A program made the position numbers and the translations under genes. A stretch of DNA of 64,000 nt from positions 310,001-374,000 of the forward strand of contig NZ_LDES01000024.1 of assembly GCF_001015195.1 (NCBI RefSeq), in the 5' to 3' direction. The stretch comes from Sphingomonas sp. Y57 (GTDB taxonomy: Bacteria; Pseudomonadota; Alphaproteobacteria; Sphingomonadales; Sphingomonadaceae). Shown here one piece after another: positions 33,116 through 42,098 of this stretch. Below the pieces are notes generated by a model. The model ran no database searches and had not been told where the DNA came from. It was given only the letters and a program-made list of their open reading frames with translations. The number at the start of each line of letters is the position of its first letter. Within the stretch, counting starts at the first letter, position 1.

Positions 33116-35809
33116 ATGGCCACGCAGAAGCCCCTCGCCGACGATCAGGCCCTTGCCGGAGCGGACCTGCCGCCCGCCTTCGACGCCGGCTATTATCTGT
33201 CGGCCAATCCCGACCTGCGGATTTCCGCCGAGGCCGCCGCCGACCATTATGCGGCGACCGGGAGAGCAGAGGGGCGCGTCGCCTCTCCGCTCGCGCTGCG
33301 CGAGAACCTGATCGGGCTGATCGGCGACGGTCGCTCCGTACTGGAGATCGGGCCGTTCTGCTGTCCGCTGCTGCGCGGGCCGAACATCGCCTATCTCGAC
33401 GTGCTCGACGCTGCGCAGCTGCGCGAACGCGCGAGCAGGATCGGCATGGATCCGAGCGGATGCCCCGCGCATATCGACTATGTCGGTGGTCTGGAACAGG
33501 TGTGGCGTCGCTTCGACGCGGTGATCAGCAGCCATGCGATCGAGCACCAGCCCGACCTGGTCCATCATCTCCAGCAGATCGAGCGGATATTGCAGCCCGA
33601 CGGGCTGTTCTGCCTGATCATCCCCGACAAGCGCTACTGCTTCGATCACTACATCGCCGAGAGCACGATCGCCGACATCATAGAGGCCTATCGCGAGCAG
33701 CGGCAGCACCATGGCCTGGCGAGCGTGATCGAGCATCACGCGCTGACCACCCATAATGATCCGCGCCTCCACTGGGCTGGCGACCATGGCCCCGCCGTCC
33801 GGCCCGACCGCGTCGCCCAGGTGGCGAAGGCGCTGCGCGAACATGATCTCAATCGCGGCACCTATCTCGACGTCCATGCCTGGTATTTCACGCCCGACAG
33901 CTTTCGCCTGACGATCGAGACGCTGGCGCAGCTGGGGATGATCGGCCTCGAACTGGCGGGGGTCTACGATACCGCGCATGGCCGGAACGAGTTCTGCGCG
34001 GTGCTGCGCCTCGGTGGAGAGGCGCGGGCGCGAGCGAGCGAAGGCCGGGACGCGGGCGGGGTGGTCTTCCTTCAGACCGCGGATGCAGAGCATTATGCGC
34101 CGATGCTGGCGATCACGGCCGCCGGCGTCCGCGAATATTGCCGGCGGCATGGCTTCGGCTATGAGAGCTTCCTGGGCGTCAAGCGCGGCTTCCATCCCTG
34201 GCAGGCGACCTTCAATCGCATCCCCATGCTGGAGGAGCTGGTTGCGCGCGGGTTCACCGGTTGGGCGGTGTATCTCGATGCCGACGCCTATATCCAGGAT
34301 CTTGATTTCGATCTGACCGCCTATCTCGCCGACAAGGGCGACCGCGCCGCGATCTTCGCGACCTCGGGGGTCACCGGCGAGCATTGGGACGTCAACGCCG
34401 GCGTCGCCTTGATCAACCTTGGCCATCCGCTCGGCCGCGAACTGGTCGCCCGCTGGAGTGCCGCCTTCGCCGCGCACAGTGACGAAACGCTGCGCGAGGC
34501 CGCGGAGTGGATGGGCGGCGGCAACGATCAGGACCTGCTGCACGACATATTGCGGCAGGACGAGGCGATCGCTCGCGCGGTACTCGTCGAGCCGATGACG
34601 CTGCTCAACGGACCGCGGGCCCGCTTCATCCGCCAGCAGCTGCGGGCGATGGGGCCGACGCTGGAAGCCCGTATGGACGCCTTGGCCGCTGCCGTGTCGA
34701 TGGTCTTGCACGAGGGCGGCAATCTGAGGGCCGTTCCGCTGACCGATGCGGATCGGCGCTGGGCGGCGCGCTTCGCGCATCCGGAAGGGCTGATCCCGGC
34801 TCTCCTCAAGGCTTCGGTGCCCGAACCGCAGCCCACCGTCGCCGCCAGGGTCGCCGCCGCATGGTCGGCGGTGGGCGGGTCTGGCGCGGGGTGGCCTCGA
34901 TATCAGCAGCTGCTTGCCGAGGGCCTTCGCGCCGGCAATAGCGAGCGGGTGGCGGCGGAACTGGCCGGCCTGGGGCGTTCACAGGCCGCGCAAGGCTTCC
35001 TTGGGGGCGTGCGCCAGCATGAACGCGCACGCGATCGGAGTTTCGCCAGGCGGCTGGCAAGCTGGACCCACGACAAGCTTGTCTCGCTGGCCGAGGCGGC
35101 GGGTGTATTGCGCCTCGAGAATCCCGAGAACGGCCCCTGGGCCGAAAATGCGCTGATCGAGCCGGCCGGGCTGTTCGCCCGGCTGGAGGCGGTGATTGAG
35201 GCCGATCTGGCCCCACCGTCTGGGATCGGCGGCCATCTCGGTATCGCTGTGGGGCGGGAGATCGTCCTCCACATGCGGATGCTCGACGCGATCCATGCGG
35301 CCTGGCGGCTCCGCCAGCTCGCGGAGACGATCGGCCTCGGAAACGGCGCGCGGATCGCCGAGCTGGCGGGTGGCGCCGGGCTGACCGCCCATTATGCGCT
35401 CCGGCTGGGGCTGTCGCGATATCGGCTGTTCGATGCACCGACGATGAGTGCGATCCAGGCCTATGTCCTCGCCGGTTCGGGTCATGAGGTGGCGCTTGCG
35501 GGCGAGCCGGACAGACCCGCCGCTGTGCTGCCATTCTCCGGTTTCGCCGCACAGGCGCCAGGGTCGATCGACATCCTGTTCAACGCCGACACCCTGCCGG
35601 AAATGGAGCGGGCCGCCGCGATCGCTCATCTCCGCGACGCGGCGCGGGTCGGCGTACGGCATATCCTCAGCATCAACCACGAAGTGGCCGGCCCCGGCCA
35701 GACTCCGCTATCCGAACTCCTCCGCGAGGCCGGCGGCTACCGCCTTGCCTCCCGCCATCGCCATTGGCTGAGGGCGGGCTATGTCGAGGAACTGTATCTC
35801 CGCGCCTGA
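33116..35809 (+). CDS. Methyltransferase-glycosyltransferase-methyltransferase fusion
   Basis: 897 aa. Residues ~20-57 are an NPD-type module (FDAGYYLSANPDLRISA, HYAATGRAEGR). Residues ~62-300 are a SAM methyltransferase (VLEIGPFCCPLLRG, FDAVISSHAIEHQPD, LQPDGLFCLIIPDKRYCF). Residues ~310-520 are a nucleotide-sugar transferase of the GT34/GT8-like kind with WAVYLDADAYIQDLDFDL (DxD at ~388-390). The last ~260 residues (LIGNGARIAELAGGAG-like region, YALRLGLSRYRLFDAPTM, ILSINHEVAGPGQTPLSE) resemble the putative sugar O-methyltransferase family. The middle domain is clearly related to the separate protein at 37776. The fusion suggests transfer of a sugar followed by methylation at one or two positions, for example chain-end capping; this is inference. 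Confidence 0.8.
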   Translation: MATQKPLADDQALAGADLPPAFDAGYYLSANPDLRISAEAAADHYAATGRAEGRVASPLALRENLIGLIGDGRSVLEIGPFCCPLLRGPNIAYLDVLDAAQLRERASRIGMDPSGCPAHIDYVGGLEQVWRRFDAVISSHAIEHQPDLVHHLQQIERILQPDGLFCLIIPDKRYCFDHYIAESTIADIIEAYREQRQHHGLASVIEHHALTTHNDPRLHWAGDHGPAVRPDRVAQVAKALREHDLNRGTYLDVHAWYFTPDSFRLTIETLAQLGMIGLELAGVYDTAHGRNEFCAVLRLGGEARARASEGRDAGGVVFLQTADAEHYAPMLAITAAGVREYCRRHGFGYESFLGVKRGFHPWQATFNRIPMLEELVARGFTGWAVYLDADAYIQDLDFDLTAYLADKGDRAAIFATSGVTGEHWDVNAGVALINLGHPLGRELVARWSAAFAAHSDETLREAAEWMGGGNDQDLLHDILRQDEAIARAVLVEPMTLLNGPRARFIRQQLRAMGPTLEARMDALAAAVSMVLHEGGNLRAVPLTDADRRWAARFAHPEGLIPALLKASVPEPQPTVAARVAAAWSAVGGSGAGWPRYQQLLAEGLRAGNSERVAAELAGLGRSQAAQGFLGGVRQHERARDRSFARRLASWTHDKLVSLAEAAGVLRLENPENGPWAENALIEPAGLFARLEAVIEADLAPPSGIGGHLGIAVGREIVLHMRMLDAIHAAWRLRQLAETIGLGNGARIAELAGGAGLTAHYALRLGLSRYRLFDAPTMSAIQAYVLAGSGHEVALAGEPDRPAAVLPFSGFAAQAPGSIDILFNADTLPEMERAAAIAHLRDAARVGVRHILSINHEVAGPGQTPLSELLREAGGYRLASRHRHWLRAGYVEELYLRA

Positions 35810-35822
35810 CCCGCCGGGCCGC

Positions 35823-36431
35823 CTATCGGCCGGGCGTGTAGAGCATTACCCGGATCTGCTCCCAGATGGGCGATGAAAATTCGAGCACATATTGCCCGCC
35901 GAAATCATAGGGCGCTGCGTTGAGGTCGAGGCAGCGGAAGTCGCCGAAGGCGATATCGATGTTGCGAGCGGTGTCGAGCTTGTTGAAGGAATTGGTCAGC
36001 AGGCATCGCGGATAGCGGCCAAACAGGCTGTCCCGGTGGCGAAGAATTTCACGGTCGGGCAGATGCTGGAGGACGTCCTTCATGATCAGGAGATCGGCGG
36101 AAGGAACCTGCGACAAATCCTGGGGCATCAGGTCGAACGAAATAAGTTCGTTTCCGAAACGATGCCTGTTGCGCTCCACGACGCTCGGGACGACGTCGAA
36201 GCCATGATAGCGCACGCCGGTCCAGTTGATCAGCCGGGAGAACTGCCAATCCCCGCAGCCGATATCGACCACCGACTTTATCGCGTTGAGATGGATGAAG
36301 CGTTCGAGGAAGGCGCGATATTCGATCGTCCAATATGGCAGCGAGCCATCCCCCGAATGCCCGCCCCAGTGCGAGTCCTCGGCTTCGTAGTGACGGCGGA
36401 AGGCTTCGCTCAATTCGCTGTACGAACTCAT
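35823..36431 (-). CDS. Class I SAM-dependent methyltransferase
   Basis: 202 aa. The Rossmann motif I is SVVDIGCGDWQFSRLI, motif II is YHGFDVVPSVVERNRHRF, and a central acidic motif is ADLLIMKDVLQHLPDREI. These match small stand-alone methyltransferases of surface-glycan clusters. It is short but complete: the fold needs about 200 residues. It is the last gene of the minus-strand operon that begins at 44453 and is separated from the previous gene by a 123-base repeat element. It ends convergent with the fusion protein, 14 bases away. Acceptor unknown. Confidence 0.82.
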   Translation of the reverse strand: MSSYSELSEAFRRHYEAEDSHWGGHSGDGSLPYWTIEYRAFLERFIHLNAIKSVVDIGCGDWQFSRLINWTGVRYHGFDVVPSVVERNRHRFGNELISFDLMPQDLSQVPSADLLIMKDVLQHLPDREILRHRDSLFGRYPRCLLTNSFNKLDTARNIDIAFGDFRCLDLNAAPYDFGGQYVLEFSSPIWEQIRVMLYTPGR

Positions 36432-36613
36432 GGATCGAACTGTTCCTCTAACGCTTGCGCAACCGCACCTAGCCTATCGCCGGGGCCGGCGAAACCGTGC
36501 CGATCCCCGGTAGCGCACGCATCGGCGGGTAGTTCTGCACCATGCGCAAGGGGATGGAAACGTCTGTGCCGGCGATGCGATCGGATCATGCACCCCTTCG
36601 ACGCTTGACCGGC

Positions 36614-36736
36614 TAGAGTCAGTTTCAGATTGACTGAAACTGTCCGTTCGTGTCGAGCGAAGTCGAGACACGGTCCGAGAGCCAACGTTCCTCGACTTCG
36701 CTCGGGACGAACGGTTCAGTCTTACTGAAACTAGCT
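36614..36736. repeat. Composite inverted repeat (family I) in a 305-base non-coding gap
   Basis: The gap 36432-36736 has no gene. Its right part begins with a perfect hairpin CAGTTTCAG-ATTGA-CTGAAACTG (36620-36642), then CGTTCGTGTCGAGCGAAGTC (within 36645-36673, itself a partial dyad), then its inverted partner (36690-36714), then a degenerate inverted copy of the first hairpin (36715-36734). The element runs into the TAG stop of the gene at 36737. The same hairpin recurs at 48715-48740. The left part (36432-36613) shows nothing recognisable. Confidence 0.8.
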
Positions 36737-37774
36737 CTAGTCGCGCTGGCGGAACTCGTAAACCTGCGCCCAATGCGAATTGGGATCGCGATGCTCGGCG
36801 CAGTCGAAGCCCGCCCGATCGAACTGCCCGATCAGGAAATCCTTTTGGAAGCCGAGTTCCATCCAGCCGCGGATGCGCATGACGGCGACATTCTCCCAGT
36901 CGAGGCGGAAGCCCCACAGGTACGGCATGTCCGGACACAGCAGGTCAAAGATCGGCTCTCCGGCCATCAGGATCCGGCCGGTCGGCGTGAGCAGCTTGCG
37001 CAGCTCGGGGATCACTCGCTCGAAGTCCAGGCAGTGGTGGAAGCTCTCGTAGAAGAAGATCAGATCATAGGCGCCCGGGACACCGGCGGGATTATAGCCG
37101 AACTCGCCGACATGCGGGTGAAGCTCGACCTGATAACGATCCGCTGAGGTCTGCACCGCCCGGCAGAAGGCCGGATTGATGTCGACCGTGTCGACTTTCG
37201 CGCCGAGCCGCGCGAAGGACAGGGCGGTCAGGCCGAACCCGGCGCCATATTCGAGCACCCGCTGACCGGGAGCGATGCCGCTGCGCAGGAGGATGTGCCC
37301 CATTGCCATGAGCTGCCCGCCGGCGAACCGGGTGTCCCCGGAGGCGAAGAAGGCGGGACGGAAGACCGCGTCGAGATCGCCGATCTCGGGCGTGTCCTCG
37401 TTGCTTGCCGCCTGATAGTCCGAGCGGGCGGTGATCGCTTCCCAGAAGCGCAGCATCTGTTCGCGATAGGCCGCTCCCGTCGGTTCGAGGCCGACGTCGA
37501 ACCAGTCGGGCAGCTCGAGCGAATGCCCCTCCCAGCGTTCGCGATCCCCGCGCTGGAAATCCTGCGCGACCTCGTCGAGCTGGTCGAGGGTGATTTTCCT
37601 GTCCGACGTGAAGCGTTCGCGGAACCGGTCGCGATATTCGGTCGATCGGGTCAACGCGGCGAACAGTTCGGTGCGGCTGCTGAAGTGGCGATGGTGTTCG
37701 ATGACTTGCTCGTTTTCGGGTTCGCGTCCCAGGACGACCCGATAGCCCTCGATCACATCGGCGGGACTCAACAT
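36737..37774 (-). CDS. SAM-dependent methyltransferase with N-terminal DUF4214-like module
   Basis: 345 aa from ATG 37774, one base after the upstream stop (TGAGATG) and with GGAGG eight bases before it; a longer in-frame start would overlap the upstream gene by 113 bases. Residues ~1-55 (MLSPADVIEGYRVVLGREPE, STEYRDRF) match a DUF4214-like module also present at the C-terminus of the upstream protein. The catalytic domain has VLEYGAGFGLTALSFARLGA, KVDTVDINPAFCRAVQ, DLIFFYESFHHCLDFERVIP and LLTPTGRILMAGEP. The arrangement fits methylation of a sugar or a glycan. Second-last gene of the KpsM operon. Its stop codon lies in the adjoining repeat element. Confidence 0.83.
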   Translation of the reverse strand: MLSPADVIEGYRVVLGREPENEQVIEHHRHFSSRTELFAALTRSTEYRDRFRERFTSDRKITLDQLDEVAQDFQRGDRERWEGHSLELPDWFDVGLEPTGAAYREQMLRFWEAITARSDYQAASNEDTPEIGDLDAVFRPAFFASGDTRFAGGQLMAMGHILLRSGIAPGQRVLEYGAGFGLTALSFARLGAKVDTVDINPAFCRAVQTSADRYQVELHPHVGEFGYNPAGVPGAYDLIFFYESFHHCLDFERVIPELRKLLTPTGRILMAGEPIFDLLCPDMPYLWGFRLDWENVAVMRIRGWMELGFQKDFLIGQFDRAGFDCAEHRDPNSHWAQVYEFRQRD

Positions 37775-37775
37775 C

Positions 37776-38678
37776 TCAGCCGCCTCCGCCTGGAACAGCC
37801 TGCGAGCTTTCGCCCGCCACTTGCGCGCTGATTCGAGCCCGATATTCCGGACTGTCGAGTAGCAGGCGTACGACCTCCGGAATGCCATGTTCAAACCCCC
37901 TTGCGGCGATGAGCTGCGAATAGCCGACGCTCCCCCTGTCGGCCTCGCGCTTGAGGATGATGCGGTAGAGGTCGGAGACGATCTCCTCCTCGATGCTGGT
38001 CGTTCCGGTAGCGGCGGCCTTCTGGAAGATTTCCGCAACGGCGGCTTCGATCTTGTTCGTCCGGCTCTCGATGTCGCCATCGAGCGAATTGAGCAGCTGG
38101 CGGATGAAGAGGCCCTGGTGATGGTTGAACAGCATAGGATCGACGAACAACGCCGAAGCTCGCAGCGCGCAGTCCTGGTCAAGCGCCTGATAGAGCATGG
38201 TCTGATCATTGTCGTGATCCCAGACCGAGGTCAGCGTGCGTAGCCTCTCGTCGGGCACTGCCATGAAGCGCCGCTTCCACTCGCGTACCAGGGCGACGCC
38301 CTGCGGGTGGCCCAGATTGAAGAACAGCACGCCGGAATTGATGTGCCAGGCAACGGCTTCGCCCGGAATCGTCGTCATGATCGCCGATCGATCCTGCTTG
38401 TCGGCGAGATAGGCTTTCAGGTCGAAATCAAGATCGAAGACGTAGGCGTCGGCGTCCATGTACAGCGCCCAGCCGCGATAGCCGCGCTCGATCAGTTCAT
38501 CGAGCAGGAAGATCCTGTTGAACGCCGCCTGGGCGCCATGGAAGCCGCGCTTGATGCCGACGAAGCTTTCATAGGCAAAGCCGTGGCGGCGGCAATATTC
38601 GATGGCGGTGCGCGACGTGGCCCGCAGCATGCGGCTATATTTGAACGCGTCCGAAGTCTGGAGGATCGTTAGCTCCAA
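37776..38678 (-). CDS. DxD glycosyltransferase-like protein with C-terminal DUF4214-like module
   Basis: 300 aa from TTG 38678, supported by AGGGGAG about seven bases upstream. The core YCRRHGFAYESFVGIKRGFH, AAFNRIFLLDELIERG and WALYMDADAYVFDLDFDL (Asp75, Asp77 as metal-binding DxD), followed by NSGVLFFNLGHPQG, identifies a nucleotide-sugar transferase similar to GMA12/GT34-type enzymes. It is a clear paralogue of the middle domain of the fusion protein at 33116 (same YESFxGxKRGFH, YxDADAYxxDLDFDL, NLGHP). C-terminal ~50 residues (LYRIILKREADRGSVGYSQL, LLDSPEYRARI) form the DUF4214-like module. Sugar and acceptor unknown. Confidence 0.78.
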   Translation of the reverse strand: MELTILQTSDAFKYSRMLRATSRTAIEYCRRHGFAYESFVGIKRGFHGAQAAFNRIFLLDELIERGYRGWALYMDADAYVFDLDFDLKAYLADKQDRSAIMTTIPGEAVAWHINSGVLFFNLGHPQGVALVREWKRRFMAVPDERLRTLTSVWDHDNDQTMLYQALDQDCALRASALFVDPMLFNHHQGLFIRQLLNSLDGDIESRTNKIEAAVAEIFQKAAATGTTSIEEEIVSDLYRIILKREADRGSVGYSQLIAARGFEHGIPEVVRLLLDSPEYRARISAQVAGESSQAVPGGGG

Positions 38679-38767
38679 ACCGGTACTCCCCTGCTGTTCC
38701 GGTGCGGCACCATCCCACGCTTATACGTGGGACGGCGGCTGTTCATTCCAGTTTTCCCGAATTTTCC

Positions 38768-39931
38768 TTACAGCGAATGCTCGCGCACGCCGGCGGCCAG
38801 CAGCCAGCCGATGCCATAGGCGATCATCAGCGACAGGAACACCGTCAGCAGCATCTTGCCGCGCTCCGGGAACTCGGATTTCACCGGCATGTTCGGATCG
38901 ACCACGCGGACGATGTAGAGCTGCTGCTTCATCGCCGCGTCGCGCGCCTTCTCCAGATTGGCGGCGGCGACCTCGTAGCGCTTCGCCGCGAACTGCTGGC
39001 GAATCTGGAGGTCCTGATAGTTGCCGAGCCGTGCCGCGGTCGAGCCGCCGCCCGCGGTGAGCTTGCCGGCCTGCCCGGCCACCTGGGCGTCCAGCGCGCG
39101 GACCCGCGCCGCGACGGCGATATATTGCGGGCTGGTAGGGGCGATGATTCCCTGCATCGCGTTGAGTTGCGCCCGGGCGCTGGTCAACTGGCCCTGCAGC
39201 GTCGCGATCAGGCCGAGCTGGGTCCTGCCCGAAACCTCGGGGTCGAGGTCGCCGCGTTGCTGGCGGAAAACGGTCAGCTGGCGCTGAACTTCGAACAGGC
39301 CTTCCTCCGCCTCGCCGAGCTGGCGGCGCGCATTCTTGAGCGCGTCGGCTTGGCTGCGCCGGTTGAGCAGGTTCACCCGCTCTTCACCCATGGCGAGCAA
39401 CTGGTTGATGATCGCGTAGGAATCTGCCGGCCGAAAGGTGCGGACGCGCAGCGTGGTGATTCCGGTTTCCTGGTTGAACCGTACGTCGACCTGCTTGCGG
39501 TAATAGCGCATCAGCATTTCGGGCGTGGGCTGTGAGAACCACAGCCGGGTGGCGACATCGGCCTCCGGGCGGCGGAAGCGCTCGACCAGGTTCGTGCGCT
39601 GGTTGAGCAGTACCACGGCCTGCTGCGAATCGAGATAGTCGTTGACGCTCATCGCCTCGCTGCGCGACTGCGACGCGCCGCCGCCGATGCCGAGCAACTG
39701 GCCGAAGCCCATCGACGGCATTGGCGAGCTGTCCGCGGTGCGGACGATGAAATGCGCTTCCGACTGGTATTGGTCGGACGCGAACACATAATAATAGGCG
39801 GCGACAAGCAGGGTCGGCACCAGCACGACCAGCACGAACCATTTGTTGCGATAGGCCCAGGCGCGCAATGCGTCCGGCCAGCTTTGCTCCGGAGCTTCCT
39901 GGCTGGCGTGGGGCTTGATGATTCCGTGCAT
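38768..39931 (-). CDS. Capsule polysaccharide export inner-membrane protein, KpsE/BexC/CtrB family
   Basis: 387 aa. It has a short cytoplasmic N-terminus, membrane segment ~30-50 (WFVLVVLVPTLLVAAYYYVF), a large periplasmic part with coiled coil (ALKNARRQLGEAEEGLFEVQ) and a second membrane segment near the end (MLLTVFLSLMIAYGIGWLL). DQYQSEAHFIVR and VRVVDPNMPVKSEFPERGK are the typical flanks of this family (polysaccharide co-polymerase type 3). It links the ABC exporter to an outer-membrane export protein. Adjacent to the KpsM-like permease in the same operon, with one repeat element between. Confidence 0.92.
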   Translation of the reverse strand: MHGIIKPHASQEAPEQSWPDALRAWAYRNKWFVLVVLVPTLLVAAYYYVFASDQYQSEAHFIVRTADSSPMPSMGFGQLLGIGGGASQSRSEAMSVNDYLDSQQAVVLLNQRTNLVERFRRPEADVATRLWFSQPTPEMLMRYYRKQVDVRFNQETGITTLRVRTFRPADSYAIINQLLAMGEERVNLLNRRSQADALKNARRQLGEAEEGLFEVQRQLTVFRQQRGDLDPEVSGRTQLGLIATLQGQLTSARAQLNAMQGIIAPTSPQYIAVAARVRALDAQVAGQAGKLTAGGGSTAARLGNYQDLQIRQQFAAKRYEVAAANLEKARDAAMKQQLYIVRVVDPNMPVKSEFPERGKMLLTVFLSLMIAYGIGWLLAAGVREHSL

Positions 39932-39964
39932 CGATCGTCCGAATTAAACTGGCTGACAGTGCTT

Positions 39965-40027
39965 AGAGCCTGATCCTTTGAGGTGGAAGCGCAAAGCGCG
40001 TCCCCCCGACGACGTGGATCAGGGTCT
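39965..40027. repeat. Dispersed inverted repeat, family II, copy 1
   Basis: AGAGCCTGATC (39965-39975) pairs with GATCAGGGTCT (40017-40027, one mismatch). Inside is GAGGTGGAAGCGCAAAGCGC. The same core is found inverted at 50712-50771 (29 of 33 aligned bases identical by eye). The right end overlaps the TAG stop of the KpsM-like gene. Confidence 0.75.
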
Positions 40028-40820
40028 AGTGCAGGTGGATTCGGCTGCGCACCCGCCGAATGCCGATCAGTCCGGTATAGGTGAAGATGGCGCAGTTGGC
40101 GATGAGATAGGCGGGGAACAGATGTTTGTCCGACGCGGTCTCGAACATGCCGTAGCGGGTGATTTCGAAGACGTTCACAAGCGGGAACCAGTCGGCCGCG
40201 TTCTGGATAGAGACCGGGAGCCATTCGACCGCGAAGAAGGCGCCCGACAGCGGCATCATGAAATAGGATATCGGGTGGACCAGCCGCTGTAGCGTCGGCT
40301 TCTCGAAGGTGATCGCGGTGACGTTCAGGCCCCAGGCGAAGGATATCCAGATCATTCCGGCGACCCCGCCCATCGCCCAGAGCGGGCGGGCGGGCGGTTC
40401 GGCGAAGCCGAGCAGGATGATGATCGTATAGAGCAGGACGAAGGTGGTGACGCACCCTGCCGCCTCGACCACGACGCGGGCCAGTGACAGGTTCAGGACC
40501 GATATCATCCGGTGGTACATCAGCGGCAGGCTGCTCTCCAGGATGCTCTCGGCCCGGTTGAAGATGCCGCGGAAGATGATGAAGACGCAGTAGCCGACCA
40601 GCGAGAAGGCGACCGGCGGCATCGTCGATCCGATATGGCCCGGCTGGAACGCGTGCAGCGCGCCGATCACCGTCGCCAGCATCAGCGGCTCGCCGATCAT
40701 CCACAGATAGCCGATATTGTTGCGGCCGAAGCGCGTGTGCAGCTCGCGCAGCACCAGCGCCCCGATCACGTCGAGCTGCAGGGTCAGGTCCCGGTAGAAA
40801 GAGGAGCGGGTGGCCGTCAC
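40026..40820 (-). CDS. ABC-2 type polysaccharide export permease, KpsM family
   Basis: 264 aa with about six membrane segments. The N-terminus VIGALVLRELHTRFGRNNIGYLW is the conserved ABC-2 polysaccharide-exporter start, followed by WMIGEPLMLATVIGAL, LVGYCVFIIFRGIFNRAESI and PISYFMMPLSGAFFAVEWLP. It forms the inner-membrane channel for a finished glycan and needs an ATPase partner (KpsT type), which is not found in this window. It overlaps the upstream glycosyltransferase gene by 4 bases. With the KpsE-like protein it indicates ABC-dependent, not Wzx/Wzy-dependent, export of this glycan. Confidence 0.92.
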   Translation of the reverse strand: MTATRSSFYRDLTLQLDVIGALVLRELHTRFGRNNIGYLWMIGEPLMLATVIGALHAFQPGHIGSTMPPVAFSLVGYCVFIIFRGIFNRAESILESSLPLMYHRMISVLNLSLARVVVEAAGCVTTFVLLYTIIILLGFAEPPARPLWAMGGVAGMIWISFAWGLNVTAITFEKPTLQRLVHPISYFMMPLSGAFFAVEWLPVSIQNAADWFPLVNVFEITRYGMFETASDKHLFPAYLIANCAIFTYTGLIGIRRVRSRIHLH

Positions 40821-42088
40821 GCGCCGCCGCTCCTGCCGGAATCGAGTTCGCGAACCAGGTCAAGCACGGTCGCGATATGCCCGCGCCACCCCGGCGGTGT
40901 CCAGCCCCGCAGCCGCTCCATCTGTCGATCGCGCCGTTCCGAGCTATCGGTGGCATAGTCGAGGATCATGTCCGCCCAGGCTGGGCCGTCGAGCGGATCG
41001 AGGAATTCGGGCACCGCGCCGCCCGCCTCGCGCAGCGCGGGCAAGTCGCTGCAGATCACCGGCGTCCCGACCATCAGCGCCTCTGTCACGGGCATCCCGA
41101 AGCCTTCTGCGAAGGACGGCAGCAGCAGCGCGCGGGCATTGCGGAGCAGCGCGGCGACGCCGCGGTCGGACAGGCCCGCCAGTTCATGGACATGCCCGCG
41201 GATCGCCTCGCATCGCTCGAGCATGTCGAGGACGTTCTCATTCTCCCAGCCGCGCCGGCCGACGATCGCGAGGTGCGGCACCCGGTCGGGCCCGAGCGTC
41301 TCGGCCATCCGGCGCCAGACGTGGAGCAGCAGCAGGTGGTTCTTGCGCGGTTCGATCGTGCTGAGGACGACGAAATAGGGGGAGGGGAGGGGCAGCGGCC
41401 CCTCCTCTCCGTCCGGGAGCGGATCGCAGCCGAGATGGGCCACCCGGATCGGCGGCGGCGTGGTGCCGGTCAGGAAGCGGGCCATCGAAGCCGCTGTCGC
41501 CTGGCTGTTGGCGATCAGGCCGTCGGCCAACGACGCCATCGTGCCGATCCGGAGCCGGTGGGTCGCGGCGCCGTTGGGGCGCGCATATTCGGGGAACTCG
41601 ATCGGGATCAGGTCATGCACCAGGCAGATGAAGCGGGCCTGTTCCGCACGCAGTTTGGCGCGGACCCGCTCGGGCCGGTGCAGGTGATGGGGCGAGGCCT
41701 GGAGATAATAGCGGCGCACCCCCGGCGCGGGTCTGGGAACAGGGCGGGGGGTGAGCCTTGCCAGGCTGCGTGCGGCCGCGATCGTCAGCGCGTGCCGGCC
41801 CGGGGCCGCGCGCTCCGCCCAGCGGGCCTCGGTCTCGTCGAGGAAGCGGAGCACCGCGTCCCGGGGCAGCCGGCCGTAGATGCCGAACGGATTGACCGCC
41901 GCGAAATGCAGCCGGTCCGGCACCGTCTCGAGCAGCTGGCGCGCATAGACCAGCTCGACCCGGTCGATGCCGGTCGGCATCGCGTGGAGCGTCCGCGACA
42001 GCAGGCGCGAAAGGTCAAGGATGATCTCGACCCCGGCGGGCAGCGGCGGCGACGAAGCGGCATCCCGCGGAGCGGCCAAGATCGACAT
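40817..42088 (-). CDS. Glycosyltransferase family 4 (mannosyl/rhamnosyl-type)
   Basis: 423 aa from ATG 42088, 10 bases after the upstream stop; in-frame ATGs up to 42139 would overlap that gene. N-terminal ILDLSRLLSRTLHAMPTGIDRVE is the start typical of a GT4 subfamily that follows similar wording in the neighbouring protein at 42099. The donor-site half reads YFVVLSTIEPRKNHLLLLHVW, LAIVGRRGWENENVLDML, HVHELAGLSDRGVAALLRNA and LLPSFAEGFGMPVTEALMVGTP with the E-F-G-M-x-x-x-E pattern. No membrane segment. It should extend the glycan inside the cell before ABC export. Confidence 0.88.
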   Translation of the reverse strand: MSILAAPRDAASSPPLPAGVEIILDLSRLLSRTLHAMPTGIDRVELVYARQLLETVPDRLHFAAVNPFGIYGRLPRDAVLRFLDETEARWAERAAPGRHALTIAAARSLARLTPRPVPRPAPGVRRYYLQASPHHLHRPERVRAKLRAEQARFICLVHDLIPIEFPEYARPNGAATHRLRIGTMASLADGLIANSQATAASMARFLTGTTPPPIRVAHLGCDPLPDGEEGPLPLPSPYFVVLSTIEPRKNHLLLLHVWRRMAETLGPDRVPHLAIVGRRGWENENVLDMLERCEAIRGHVHELAGLSDRGVAALLRNARALLLPSFAEGFGMPVTEALMVGTPVICSDLPALREAGGAVPEFLDPLDGPAWADMILDYATDSSERRDRQMERLRGWTPPGWRGHIATVLDLVRELDSGRSGGA

Positions 42089-42098
42089 GGCGGCTGCT

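Noticed and set aside
37775-37888. Longer start (ATG 37888) of the methyltransferase ending at 36737
   Set aside because: It would overlap the upstream gene by 113 bases; ATG 37774 directly after that stop has a GGAGG ribosome site.
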